A stretch of 64,000 nucleotides of DNA from Pseudomonas alkylphenolica (GCF_000746525.1 NZ_CP009048.1:4901501-4965500); one strand, 5' to 3'; counted from the first letter of the stretch, positions 35,637 through 43,991 are shown. Notes: generated from the letters alone by a model not told the origin. Program-made: numbers and translations.

Positions 35637-36539
35637 ATGCTCGGATTGCTACCCGCGCCACTGCGCGGGGTGATTGCCTCGCTGCTGCTGGGGCTCAACA
35701 CCATTGTCTGCTGCACCCCGTTGTTCATCGTCAGCCTGTTCAAGCTGTGCCTGCCGTTCGCGGCAGCGCAGCGGGTCACCGATGAACTGATGCGCCATAT
35801 CCACGAAGCCTGGATCAGCAACAACAACGCCTGGATCAACCTGCTGGGCAAGGCACGCTGGCAGGTCGAAGGCCTGGCCGGGCTGGATTACCAGCACAGC
35901 TACCTGATCACCAGCAATCACCAGAGCTGGGTCGATATCCTGGTGTTGCAGTACGTGCTCAACCGCCGCATCCGCCCGCTGAAGTTCTTCCTCAAGCAGG
36001 TGCTGATCTGGGTACCGGTGATCGGCCTGGCCTGGTGGGCGCTGGGCTTTCCGTTCATGAAACGCTACTCCAAGGCGTACCTGGCCAAGCACCCGGAAAA
36101 AGCCGGCAAAGACCTGGAAACCACCCGTCGCACCTGTGCAAAATTTCGCGGCAAGCCCACGGCCATCTTCAACTTCGCCGAAGGCACGCGCTTCACCCCG
36201 GCCAAGCATCGCCAGCAGCAATCGCCCTACAAGCACCTGCTTAAACCCAAGGCCGGAGGAATTGCCTTTGTACTGGATGCGATGGGCGAGCAATTGCAGT
36301 CGATCGTCAACGTCACCCTTCACTACCCGGCGGGTGCGCCAGGATTCTGGGATTTGCTCTGCGGGCGGGTGAAGCACATCGTTGTGCACCTGGAAGAACT
36401 GGCGATCCCGCAAGAGTTTCTGGGCAAGAACTACGACCAGGATGAAGCCTATCGCCTGGCTTTCCAGCAATGGATCAACCAGTTGTGGCAAGACAAGGAC
36501 GCCCTGCTCGAGCGTCTTGAACACAACACGCCGGCCTGA
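35637..36539 (+). CDS. 1-acylglycerol-3-phosphate acyltransferase-like protein (YihG type)
   Basis: A 300-residue membrane-anchored acyltransferase. A hydrophobic segment covers residues 10-40. The H-x4-D catalytic motif is in TSNHQSWVDILVLQ and the acceptor motif in FNFAEGTRFTP. The pattern is that of YihG-like lysophosphatidic acid acyltransferases. It starts 2 bases after pta and is likely co-transcribed, joining acetyl-CoA metabolism and lipid synthesis only by position. A hairpin without T run (36557-36584) follows. Confidence 0.88.
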   Translation: MLGLLPAPLRGVIASLLLGLNTIVCCTPLFIVSLFKLCLPFAAAQRVTDELMRHIHEAWISNNNAWINLLGKARWQVEGLAGLDYQHSYLITSNHQSWVDILVLQYVLNRRIRPLKFFLKQVLIWVPVIGLAWWALGFPFMKRYSKAYLAKHPEKAGKDLETTRRTCAKFRGKPTAIFNFAEGTRFTPAKHRQQQSPYKHLLKPKAGGIAFVLDAMGEQLQSIVNVTLHYPAGAPGFWDLLCGRVKHIVVHLEELAIPQEFLGKNYDQDEAYRLAFQQWINQLWQDKDALLERLEHNTPA

Positions 36540-36692
36540 TCGATGCACAAACTCTGCCCAAGGGGAAACTTTCTTCTCCTTGGGACTGAGTCAGATCAAC
36601 AGAAAATCACCTAGCGTCCCCCGAATCCCCCGCCAGCATCTATGCTCTTCCCCACGATGTTTCTCATCAGTCATCACACGGAATGAATGCCT

Positions 36693-37277
36693 ATGAAACC
36701 GCTGCGCACCCTGACCCACGCCATCGCCCTTGCTTCGCTCATGACTGCAGCCAGTTTCTCGGTACAGGCGCAAGACATTCTGATCGGTGGCACCGCCATT
36801 GAAGACGATGTAGTCACCAAAGTCCTCGCCATTGATATGGAAAAGCGCTTGGTTACCGTCGCCGGCCCCAATGACAGCCAGGTACCGATCCAGCTTTCCG
36901 AACAGGCCAAGGCCCTCGGCAACCTGAAGGTCGGCGATCAGGTCAACGTACATGTCACCCGCTCGGTGGCGACCGTGCTCGATACCACCGTCGGCGGTGA
37001 ACCCGGTGCCAGCAAGGAAGCCGGCGTGATCCGTGCCACCAAAGACAACCCAACCCCGGGTGGCGAAGCGTTCCGCCAGATCAAGATCACCTCGAAAATC
37101 ACCAAGATCGACCTGAAAACCCACGAAGTCACCCTGCTGCCGCCAGAAGGCCCGCAAAAGGTGGTGAAAGTTGAAGATCCGGAGCTGCAGGCGCGGATGA
37201 AAAACCTCAAGGTTGGCCAGACGGTCGACCTGATCTACACCGATGTGCTGAAAATCACTACCAGCCACGAAAGCTAA
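36693..37277 (+). CDS. Secreted protein of unknown function
   Basis: A 194-residue exported protein with the signal peptide MKPLRTLTHAIALASLMTAASFSVQA. The mature part consists of two similar beta-rich halves, each holding an I-D-x-x-x-x-x-V-T-x-x-x-P pattern (AIDMEKRLVTVAGPND, KIDLKTHEVTLLPPEG) and each followed by LKVGDQV or LKVGQTV. The internal duplication suggests a tandem small-barrel (OB or SH3-like) fold. ATG 36687 is an equally possible start. Function unknown. Confidence 0.72.
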   Translation: MKPLRTLTHAIALASLMTAASFSVQAQDILIGGTAIEDDVVTKVLAIDMEKRLVTVAGPNDSQVPIQLSEQAKALGNLKVGDQVNVHVTRSVATVLDTTVGGEPGASKEAGVIRATKDNPTPGGEAFRQIKITSKITKIDLKTHEVTLLPPEGPQKVVKVEDPELQARMKNLKVGQTVDLIYTDVLKITTSHES

Positions 37278-37292
37278 CAGGAACGGGCTTCG

Positions 37293-37362
37293 GTAGGAGC
37301 GGGCTTGCCCCGCGATTGCGGTTGCTCAATGCCATCGCATCGCGGGGCAAGCCCGCTCCTAC
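37293..37362. repeat. REP element pair (TAGGAGC variant)
   Basis: Inverted REP units in which the outer bases read GTAGGAGC/GCTCCTAC rather than GTGGGAGC. Located 16 bases after the secreted protein gene. Confidence 0.88.
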
Positions 37363-37374
37363 CGACAATAACCC

Positions 37375-37407
37375 AAAAAAAAGGGGAGCCAGCTGGCTCC
37401 CCTTTTT
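37375..37407. terminator. Bidirectional terminator after OmpA-family gene
   Basis: GGGGAGCCAGCTGGCTCCCC (37383-37402) is fully self-complementary, flanked by eight A before and five T after. It can end the leftward OmpA-family gene and the rightward secreted protein gene. Confidence 0.92.
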
Positions 37408-37421
37408 ACATCGGTCGAAAC

Positions 37422-38117
37422 TTACTGGTACTGCTGACCTGGAATCGGCTTGAGGTTGACCTCTACCCGACGGTTCTGCGCACGGCCGTTGGCGTCGGCG
37501 TTGCTGGCAATCGGTTGATCCGGGCCCTGGCCACGGGCGCTCACACGGCTGGCATCGACGCCCTGGGAGGTCAGGTAAGAGACCACCGACTGTGCACGAC
37601 GCTGCGACAGGTCCATGTTGTGCTGACGGCTGCCGGTGCTGTCGGTGTAGCCGACCACTTCAATGGTGTTCTGGTTGTACTGTTTGAAGGAGTTGGCCAG
37701 GTTGTTCAGCGGCGAGTAGAAGCTTGGGGCGATGTTCGCCGAATCGGTGGCGAAGGTGATGTTGCCCGGCATGATCAGCTTGATCTGGTCACCCTCACGC
37801 TGTACTTCGACACCGGTGTTGGCCATGCTCGCACGCAGGGCGGCTTCCTGTTTGTCGGCGTAGTAGCCGTAACCGGCAGCTGCGGCACCGACGGCGGCGG
37901 CACCGATCAGTGCGCCTTTGCCACGGTTGTCGTGATCGATGGCCGCACCGGCAATGGCACCAGCCAGCGCACCCAGACCACCGTACTTGGCGGTTTTGCT
38001 CATCCCGGTGGAGCCTTGTTGCGCCTGGCCCTGGCTGTCGTACGGGCTCTGGCCCGCACAACCAGTCATCAGGGCGGCAACGGTAGCGACGATAGTCAAA
38101 CGACGCATGGTGAACAT
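37422..38117 (-). CDS. OmpA-family peptidoglycan-binding lipoprotein (YiaD-like)
   Basis: A 231-residue outer-membrane lipoprotein. The N-terminus ends in the lipobox LMTGC. A glycine-zipper region (GGLGALAGAIAGAAIDHDNRGKGALIGAAAVGAAAAGYGYY) follows at about 45-85, then the OmpA C-terminal domain (about 110-220) with NTIEVVGYTDSTGSRQHN and LSQRRAQSVVSYL for diaminopimelate binding. AGGAG precedes ATG 38117. It anchors the outer membrane to peptidoglycan. Confidence 0.92.
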   Translation of the reverse strand: MFTMRRLTIVATVAALMTGCAGQSPYDSQGQAQQGSTGMSKTAKYGGLGALAGAIAGAAIDHDNRGKGALIGAAAVGAAAAGYGYYADKQEAALRASMANTGVEVQREGDQIKLIMPGNITFATDSANIAPSFYSPLNNLANSFKQYNQNTIEVVGYTDSTGSRQHNMDLSQRRAQSVVSYLTSQGVDASRVSARGQGPDQPIASNADANGRAQNRRVEVNLKPIPGQQYQ

Positions 38118-38213
38118 GGACAAGCTCCTACTGTAATTCGAAAGTGCAGGCAGACCGATTGCGGTTCTGTGCCAGCCTTGGATTGTAAAAAAGCAAAATA
38201 ATTCCCTGAAATC

Positions 38214-38858
38214 TCAGGCACGCACAAAGGGGTTCTGGCGCATCTCATCGCCCAGACGGGTATCCGGGCCATGCCCGGTGACCACGGTGGCGTCCTCATC
38301 CAGGCTGTACAGGCGCTGTTTGATCGAACGTACGATGGTCGCTTGATCACCGCCCCACAAATCAGTGCGACCAATGCCACGACGGAACAGGGTATCGCCG
38401 GCGATCAGCAGCTTGGCATCGGCAAACCAGAAGCTCATCGAGCCCGGCGTGTGCCCCGGCGTGTGCAGCGCCACCCCGCAGCCACAGGCCAGCTCTTCGT
38501 CATCGGCCAGCCAGCGGTCTGGCGAGGGCACAGGCGTGTAAGGCACGCCGAACATCTGGCATTGCATTTCCAGGTTGTCCCAGAGGAACTGATCGTCCTT
38601 GTGCAGGTGCAACGTGGCACCGGTCTTTTCCTTCAGTTGCCCGGAGGCCAGGAAATGATCCAGGTGCGCGTGGGTATGGATGATGCTCACCACCTTCAGG
38701 CCATGCGCATCCAGGCGGGCGAGGATCTGCTCATGGTTACCACCCGGATCGACGACGATGGCCTTTTTGCTGATCGGGTCGCCGATGATGGTGCAATTGC
38801 ACTGCAACGGGCCGACGGGGAAGGTTTCGCGGATGAGCGAGGGTTTTCCGGATTCCAT
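38214..38858 (-). CDS. Metallo-beta-lactamase-fold hydrolase (glyoxalase II-like, YcbL type)
   Basis: A 214-residue binuclear metal hydrolase. The metal motif HTHAHLDH is near residue 61, with HTPGHTPGS, AGDTLFRRGIGRTDL and a final GHGPDT completing the site. Size lacks the C-terminal domain of true glyoxalase II, so it fits the YcbL group, which hydrolyses thioesters such as S-lactoylglutathione. AGGAACC precedes ATG. Confidence 0.88.
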   Translation of the reverse strand: MESGKPSLIRETFPVGPLQCNCTIIGDPISKKAIVVDPGGNHEQILARLDAHGLKVVSIIHTHAHLDHFLASGQLKEKTGATLHLHKDDQFLWDNLEMQCQMFGVPYTPVPSPDRWLADDEELACGCGVALHTPGHTPGSMSFWFADAKLLIAGDTLFRRGIGRTDLWGGDQATIVRSIKQRLYSLDEDATVVTGHGPDTRLGDEMRQNPFVRA

Positions 38859-38970
38859 GGAGGTTCCTTGACGGTTGATGGCCCATTCTGGCGCAACAGG
38901 TAAACGTGGGCGAGCATAGTACGACGAGCGAACTGACGCAGATCAATGTGGATCCTTACTTTGCATTCGA

Positions 38971-39720
38971 TCAAAACGCGTGAAAGACCATCAACCCACC
39001 CTCGGCATCCGGGCTGGCGTCGGAAAAGCCCTTGACCGCGTACAGCTGGACCTTCCATTGCTGGTTGAGCTTATGGGTGACAAACAGCGTGAGCTCCTGG
39101 ATTTGCGATCCCGTGGAGACAACTTTCTGCCGCCAGTCGTAGGACGCACCTGCCGTGGTACGCACTGCCACAGGGGTAGCAAAGCCGAGGCTGGCAAATA
39201 CCGGGTCGTCGAAATCGCTATCGGGCGGATCGCCGAACTTTTTCCAGCCCAGGGTAGCGAAACCGGTCACCGGGCCAAACGTCCTGGCGAGGTCGACCTG
39301 GGCGGAATAGTCGGTTTCGCCGGTGCCCAGGCACTGGTCTTCATCCGCGGTGGGAAATTTGACCTTGCCAATCAGATCCACCAATACGCCGCCCTCACTG
39401 CCGTCGAGCAACGCATAACCTGCGCTGGCGACCGTATCGCCCAGGCCGCTTTCCACATCCCGGCAGCCACCGGGTAATGGATCGCCATCCGGCCCGACTT
39501 CAGGGTTGGTGATGCGCAGCCAGGGCACGGTGACTTTGTAGGTCATGGGGCCGGTTTCGTACTTGCCTACCACTGGCACGTACCAGATTTCCGAGGTGGT
39601 CTCGGTGCCATAGTCGCCGCTTGAGTAATCGAGGCCAATGGCCGTGCTGAAAGTGTCGGCCACGGCCGGTACGCAGATGCTGGCAAGCAGGCCGGTAAAC
39701 AGAGTAAGCGTGGGTCTCAT
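38971..39720 (-). CDS. Outer-membrane beta-barrel protein of unknown function
   Basis: A 249-residue exported protein with the signal peptide MRPTLTLFTGLLASICVPAVA. The mature part is a series of amphipathic strands (VDLIGKVKFPTADEDQCLGTGETDYSAQVDL, YDWRQKVVSTGSQIQELTLFV) and ends in VFHAF, a terminal phenylalanine as for outer-membrane barrels. It resembles the transporter/porin-like proteins often annotated near DUF5666 genes. ATG 39720 with GAGG upstream; GTG 39726 is possible. Confidence 0.75.
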   Translation of the reverse strand: MRPTLTLFTGLLASICVPAVADTFSTAIGLDYSSGDYGTETTSEIWYVPVVGKYETGPMTYKVTVPWLRITNPEVGPDGDPLPGGCRDVESGLGDTVASAGYALLDGSEGGVLVDLIGKVKFPTADEDQCLGTGETDYSAQVDLARTFGPVTGFATLGWKKFGDPPDSDFDDPVFASLGFATPVAVRTTAGASYDWRQKVVSTGSQIQELTLFVTHKLNQQWKVQLYAVKGFSDASPDAEGGLMVFHAF

Positions 39721-39811
39721 CTTCACCTCAAGGTCTCGGAGGCAAACGCTGTCGGACTTTCCCAGCCTAGTTGTTTATTCGCGGGATGCAGGTTGGCCTC
39801 ACGGTTTGAGG

Positions 39812-41521
39812 CTAACGACCGGATCGTTCCGGGCGTTCCACCTTCTCGGTCTTCTCAACCTTCTCAGGCTTTTCCACTTTCTCGGCCTTCTCCACTTTTT
39901 CAGGCCTTTCGACTTTCTCGACCTTCTCCACTTTTTCAGGCCTTTCGACTTTCTCGACCTTCTCCACTTTTTCAGGTCGTTCGACTTTCTCGACCTTCTC
40001 CACTTTTTCAGGCCGCTCGACTTTCTCGACCTTCTCCACTTTTTCAGGTCGTTCGACTTTTTCGACCTTCTCCACTTTTTCAGGTCGTTCGACTTTCTCG
40101 ACCTTCTCCACCTTTTCAGGCTTTTCGACTTTCTCGGCCTTTTCTACTTTCTCTGGCCGTTCGTCTTTCTCTACTTTCTCGACCTTGTCGGCTCGCCCGC
40201 TGTTGTCCTCTTTCTCGGGTTGCTCGGCTTTCTCAACGCGCTCCGATTTGCCTGAGTTATCCACAGCCTCAGACTTCCCGCTATCTTCACGACCGCCACC
40301 GTGGCTCTCGTCGCTGCGCACCTCACCACCGTGACCGCTGTTGTCGTCGCTGGAGCTACCTGAGGTGTGCTCACGCTGTTCACTGTCATCGTGCGTGCCA
40401 CTCTTGCGTCCTGAATGGTCCCTGCCAGAGGTATCGGCGCGCTCGCTGTGGAGTTCGACCCGGGTCGCCCGCACCTCTCGTGCACCACTGAGCACCCCGC
40501 TTACCCGTACGCGCTGATCCAGTGCCAGCCTGGAAGGCTGCTCGCCGACAACCACCGTGTCGCGCGCCACCGTCACATTGAAGCCGCCGACCACCAGGCG
40601 CTGATCTTGCCGGCCTTGCACCAGGCCCTCGATCACCACCTCACGTACCCGGCCGGCGAATGGCAGGCTCGGGTCAGGCCGGCTCTGGGCGACTTCCAAC
40701 TGGCGACCGGACCACTGACCACGGACAAGCACCTCCTGCGCAGGCGCCACCCGGCTCCCCAGTTTCAAGCCCTGCAGACTACCGCTGCGATCGATCGCGC
40801 CGATGGCGCTGGCCTGCTTGAGGTCCGGTGCCCGCTCGATGCGGCTGGCCACCACCTCACCACTGGCGTTGCGTAGCCCGCTGACCCTGACCGGTTCGCC
40901 CGGACGTAGCCCCGTGGCAACCCGCGCATCCTTGGCCAGATGCACCGGTTGGCCCATGACCCGCAGTGGCGACGCAGCATTCGCCAGCGCTGTCAGTGGC
41001 CCTTCATAGACGTTCAGGATCGCGATACGCCCAGCCTCCAGGCCTCGCTTGCTAGGGTAAGACTCCACGGCAACCACTTGCCCGATTGCCAGATGGTCGC
41101 TGCTGGCGGCGACGCCGTTCTCGCTCACGGGGACGTCTTTGCCGAAATGCACTTCCATGCCATTGACGCAGATCGAGGCAAACCCGGTGATGGTGCCGAC
41201 GATACCGGTGCCACCGGTACCGCCCGGCGCCCTGATCGGCGCTCCCGTACCGCCGGTTCCACCGGGCCGCTGCTGGATCGGCGCACCACTACCACCAACC
41301 CCGCCATTGTCGCTCTGGATACCGGTGCCACCCATGCCGCCCGGCCGCGCCCCGGTACCACCGATACCGCCCGGAAACTGCAGGCCCGCAGTGTCGGTCA
41401 TGCCGATTTCATCGCGACTGACACACACCGGTGCTGCGTTCCCCCATGAGGGAACCCCCAGGTTCAACACAAAACCCAGGACCAGGGCGACAGCATGAAA
41501 GCGGCGCAGTGGCGAGATCAT
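39812..41521 (-). CDS. Secreted DUF5666 protein with Gly-rich linker and 12-residue Lys/Glu repeats
   Basis: A 569-residue exported protein. After a signal peptide (to about residue 29) comes a GGTGGTG-type linker (50-105), then three or more DUF5666 beta-barrel repeats (about 105-345), a Ser/Asp/Gly-rich stretch, and a long charged tail from about 445. The tail holds six exact copies of VEKVEKVERPEK (39896-40111) flanked by diverged copies, and should form an alternating-charge rod. The start overlaps the DUF6502 stop (ATGA). The repeat tail varies in length easily, so copy number should differ between strains. Function unknown. Confidence 0.8.
   Translation of the reverse strand: MISPLRRFHAVALVLGFVLNLGVPSWGNAAPVCVSRDEIGMTDTAGLQFPGGIGGTGARPGGMGGTGIQSDNGGVGGSGAPIQQRPGGTGGTGAPIRAPGGTGGTGIVGTITGFASICVNGMEVHFGKDVPVSENGVAASSDHLAIGQVVAVESYPSKRGLEAGRIAILNVYEGPLTALANAASPLRVMGQPVHLAKDARVATGLRPGEPVRVSGLRNASGEVVASRIERAPDLKQASAIGAIDRSGSLQGLKLGSRVAPAQEVLVRGQWSGRQLEVAQSRPDPSLPFAGRVREVVIEGLVQGRQDQRLVVGGFNVTVARDTVVVGEQPSRLALDQRVRVSGVLSGAREVRATRVELHSERADTSGRDHSGRKSGTHDDSEQREHTSGSSSDDNSGHGGEVRSDESHGGGREDSGKSEAVDNSGKSERVEKAEQPEKEDNSGRADKVEKVEKDERPEKVEKAEKVEKPEKVEKVEKVERPEKVEKVEKVERPEKVEKVEKVERPEKVEKVEKVERPEKVEKVEKVERPEKVEKVEKVERPEKVEKAEKVEKPEKVEKTEKVERPERSGR
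39815..40183. repeat. 36-bp tandem repeat in the DUF5666 gene
   Basis: About ten 36-bp units encoding VEKVEKVERPEK or variants. The central six (39896-40111) encode identical peptide; DNA differs at a few third positions (for example CCTTTC, CGTTCG or CGCTCG for the Glu-Arg codons), so the array is not a fresh expansion throughout. Confidence 0.93.
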
Positions 41522-42354
41522 GGAGGAGGCGCCGTCGGCGAATTAGGCTCAGTGTAGAAATACAGCCCGATGGTGATGCGCTGGCGTGGATCGAGGCTCG
41601 ATAGATCGCCGTTTTCCAGGTCGGCGGCCAGCCGACTGAAACCGAGCAAGGTCTGCATCCCCTCACTGGCTACCGTTTCACGCAGCACTTCGACGCTGGC
41701 TGGGCTCAGTGCGTCGTAGTGCACGCTGCGTTCGAAGAAAGGCTGCCCTTGCGCGGTCAGGTTGTGCACCGCCGCGCTGGCATGGTCGTGCAGGTTATGG
41801 GCAAGGTAGGCGGCTTTTTCGTCAAAGCCCTTCTGCGGCACAAATGCCTGGGCCTCAAGGTGCACACAATCCTGTTCATCAAGCCGCACCACGCCAAGGC
41901 GCAACCATTCGTCGAGCACTACCCGCGCGCGGATGTCCGTGCTGACCTGCGCCACCAGCGCGTCAAAGGAGACATCACCGCCAACACTTGCCAGTCGCGG
42001 CAGCGGTAGCGCTTGGCCAGCCGCCTTGCAGAACGGCTGGTTGCTGGTCCAGGTATTAACCAGCTGCGCGCCCAAGGTGATGTTCTCCGGCAATGCCATG
42101 CTCGCCGTGTCGTCCTCCTTGCGCAGACGCCTGACGTCCTTGCGATGGACCCCGGTAAGCAGGCTGATGCGGCTGTCGCTCGGCGCTTTGTCGTCCAGAC
42201 GAAACTCGCGATCAGCCACATCGACGAATACCTCCTTGAGCAAATCGGCGAACACCGTATAGGTGACGCCTTTGCGAAGCATCAGGCGTACCAGGGGACG
42301 CATGACCCGTCGCAAAGCGCTCAGCAACGAAGGAGGGAGTGTGGGCGAGTGCAT
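41518..42354 (-). CDS. DUF6502 family protein, possible DNA-binding regulator
   Basis: A 278-residue cytoplasmic protein of the DUF6502 family. Near residues 15-85 there is a winged-helix-like segment (GVTYTVFADLLKEVFVDVA, then DSRISLLTGVHRKDVRRLR, a good helix-turn-helix candidate). The remainder is helical. I chose ATG 42354; a TTG at 42363, immediately after the upstream stop with AGGAG in the last codons of that gene, is equally possible. It is the middle gene of the cassette and overlaps DUF5666 by 4 bases. A regulatory role is inferred from the helix-turn-helix. Confidence 0.7.
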   Translation of the reverse strand: MHSPTLPPSLLSALRRVMRPLVRLMLRKGVTYTVFADLLKEVFVDVADREFRLDDKAPSDSRISLLTGVHRKDVRRLRKEDDTASMALPENITLGAQLVNTWTSNQPFCKAAGQALPLPRLASVGGDVSFDALVAQVSTDIRARVVLDEWLRLGVVRLDEQDCVHLEAQAFVPQKGFDEKAAYLAHNLHDHASAAVHNLTAQGQPFFERSVHYDALSPASVEVLRETVASEGMQTLLGFSRLAADLENGDLSSLDPRQRITIGLYFYTEPNSPTAPPP

Positions 42355-42363
42355 TGCAGTCAA

Positions 42364-43062
42364 TCAGCTCCTGCTGTTGTCGTCACCTGGTTCGCCGCCG
42401 ACGTGATTGCCACGGTCATCACCCGGTTCGCCACCCACATGATTACCACGGTCATCACCAGGCTCACCGCCAACATGATTGCCACGGTCGTCGCCAGGTT
42501 CGCCGCCAACATGATTACCATGGTCATCGCCGGGCTCACCGCCCACATGATTGCCATGGTCATCGCCGGGCTCACCACCGACATGATTGCCATGATCATC
42601 GCCAGGCTCTGAATGGTTGCTGCTGCGCCCGGAGTTCGAGTTGCCGGCCTGGCCCGTGCCGGCGTCGCCATGGCTGCTGCCGCTATGACCGCTGCCACTG
42701 CTGCTGCCACTGCCGTTGCCAGCATGGCCACCACCATTGCCGCTTCCACCATGGCCGCCTGAACCTCCGCTTCCACCACCGTGACCGCCACCGTTGCCGC
42801 CGCCATGACCACCACCGCCTCCGTGACCGCCACCGCCGCCACCGCCGTGACCACCGCCACCTCCACCGTGGCCGCCACCGCCGCCACCGCCGTGGCCACC
42901 GCCACCTCCACCGTGACCACCTCCACCACCACCGCCACCATCTTTGGCGTAGGCACTGGAACTCTGGGTAATCGAATCGGGGATCAAAACGAGGGAGGCC
43001 GACAGCACGCCGCCGATGGCCAGCGCCAGTAGAGCCTTCTTGAACAGCCGATGAGTCTGCAT
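42364..43062 (-). CDS. Secreted glycine-rich protein with 12-residue acidic/histidine repeats
   Basis: A 232-residue exported protein. A signal-like N-terminus (LFKKALLALAIGGVLSASLVLIP, cleavage probably at SAYA-KD) is followed by long GGGGGHGG runs (about 43-100), a Ser/Gly region, and six copies of EPGDD(H/R)GNHVGG (42394-42609). The His-Gly and Asp-Asp motifs could bind metal ions. Glycine runs have no fixed fold. AGGAG precedes ATG 43062. I know no function for it; it heads the DUF6502/DUF5666 cassette. Confidence 0.75.
   Translation of the reverse strand: MQTHRLFKKALLALAIGGVLSASLVLIPDSITQSSSAYAKDGGGGGGGGHGGGGGGHGGGGGGGHGGGGGGHGGGGGGGHGGGGGHGGGNGGGHGGGSGGSGGHGGSGNGGGHAGNGSGSSSGSGHSGSSHGDAGTGQAGNSNSGRSSNHSEPGDDHGNHVGGEPGDDHGNHVGGEPGDDHGNHVGGEPGDDRGNHVGGEPGDDRGNHVGGEPGDDRGNHVGGEPGDDNSRS
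42394..42609. repeat. 36-bp tandem repeat in the glycine-rich protein gene
   Basis: Six 36-bp units encoding EPGDDHGNHVGG (three copies) or EPGDDRGNHVGG (three copies), ending in a partial unit EPGDDNSRS. The period equals that of the DUF5666 repeat although the sequences are unrelated. Confidence 0.93.
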
Positions 43063-43138
43063 CTTCCGTCTCCTGGTCATTACCGTGAGAAACGCAATAT
43101 CAAGCCGGAAATCGTTGGGTATCTTTGTATTTTTATCT

Positions 43139-43157
43139 TGTGGGAAATTTTCCCACA
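43139..43157. promoter_or_regulatory. Perfect 19-bp palindrome upstream of the repeat-protein cassette
   Basis: TGTGGGAAATTTTCCCACA has 9-base arms around one central T, 77-95 bases upstream of the glycine-rich protein start. The odd symmetric layout and location fit an operator for a dimeric regulator. It could also form a hairpin, but no T run follows. Confidence 0.55.
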
Positions 43158-43226
43158 TGAAAAAACTAGACCCCTTCACCCAGGGATTCAAGCAACACAG
43201 TGGAAAGCCGACCAGTGGAAGATATT

Positions 43227-43291
43227 TCGCGGGGCAAGCCCGCTCCCACCGGTTCGGTGTATCCCCGGTGGGAGCGGGCTTGCCCCGCGAT
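43227..43291. repeat. REP element pair (tail-to-tail)
   Basis: Inverted REP units between the cassette promoter and the histidine kinase stop; the left unit lacks its outer ATCG base (TTCGCGGGG). Confidence 0.88.
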
Positions 43292-43298
43292 CAATGGC

Positions 43299-43991
43299 TC
43301 ACGGCAGATAAAGCCTGAACAAGCCCCCGCCCAACGCCCCGCCATTGGCGATCTCGATCCGCCCCTTTACCCCGTTGCGCTCGTGCAAGGCGGCAATCCG
43401 CGCGGCAAAGTACAGCCCCAGTCCCGTGCTGCCACTCTGCGCCTCAATGCCCTGCACGTAGTCGTGCTGGCGCTCGAGCATACGCGCCGGAAAACCCGGG
43501 CCATCGTCGTTGATGCTCAGCAACAGCTGCTCGTCTTCGTCACTCACCGTGATCAGCAAGGTGTGACCGGCATAGCGCATGGCATTGTTGAGGACGTTGG
43601 CGACCACCGAGCTGACCAGTTCGCGATCAAAGAAGCCCAGCGGACTGGCCGTTTCGATACGCCAGCTGGCGAGGATATCGCGGTGCTGCAGCAAGTTCTG
43701 CTGGGCTGCCAGCTGCGCCTCGATGAAGTCGTCCAGTTCGTGATAATCCGGACACATCGGCAACTGATTGACGCCCAGTTTGTACAGCCCCAGCAATTGC
43801 ACGAGCATGCCATTTAGATGGGTGACTTCGTACTCCAACACCCCCTGCTCGCTACTGCCACGCAGATCCTGCGGGAGACGTGCCAACCACTGGCCATGGG
43901 CCTGGGTAAGCGCCGACAGGGAATTTTTCATGTCATGCACGGTGGAGGCGATCACCGTGGAGAAATCCAGCCCCTGATTGTCCTGGTTCAT
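43299..43991 (-). CDS. Soluble sensor histidine kinase without a recognisable sensor domain
   Basis: A 230-residue cytoplasmic kinase. The phospho-acceptor box is at about residue 19 (VHDMKNSLSAL), the N box is NVLNNAMRYA, and DDGPGF and STGLGLYFA form the nucleotide lid. No membrane helix or input domain precedes the kinase core, so its signal must come from another protein. It overlaps the upstream response regulator by 4 bases (ATGA) and is its likely partner. Confidence 0.88.
   Translation of the reverse strand: MNQDNQGLDFSTVIASTVHDMKNSLSALTQAHGQWLARLPQDLRGSSEQGVLEYEVTHLNGMLVQLLGLYKLGVNQLPMCPDYHELDDFIEAQLAAQQNLLQHRDILASWRIETASPLGFFDRELVSSVVANVLNNAMRYAGHTLLITVSDEDEQLLLSINDDGPGFPARMLERQHDYVQGIEAQSGSTGLGLYFAARIAALHERNGVKGRIEIANGGALGGGLFRLYLP

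Noticed and set aside
36557..36584. Hairpin CCCAAGGGGAA/TTCTCCTTGGG after the acyltransferase gene
   Set aside because: Eleven-base stem with one wobble pair but followed by ACTGAG rather than T residues; termination not supported.
39815..40183. Regular 36-bp repeats that could be mistaken for a CRISPR array
   Set aside because: The units are contiguous with no unique spacers, are in frame and encode a repeated peptide.
39638..40491. Low-complexity + strand frames rich in Leu/His/Phe or Ser/Arg/Pro
   Set aside because: They are the complement of the 36-bp repeats of the DUF5666 gene; repeats without stop codons create open frames on both strands.
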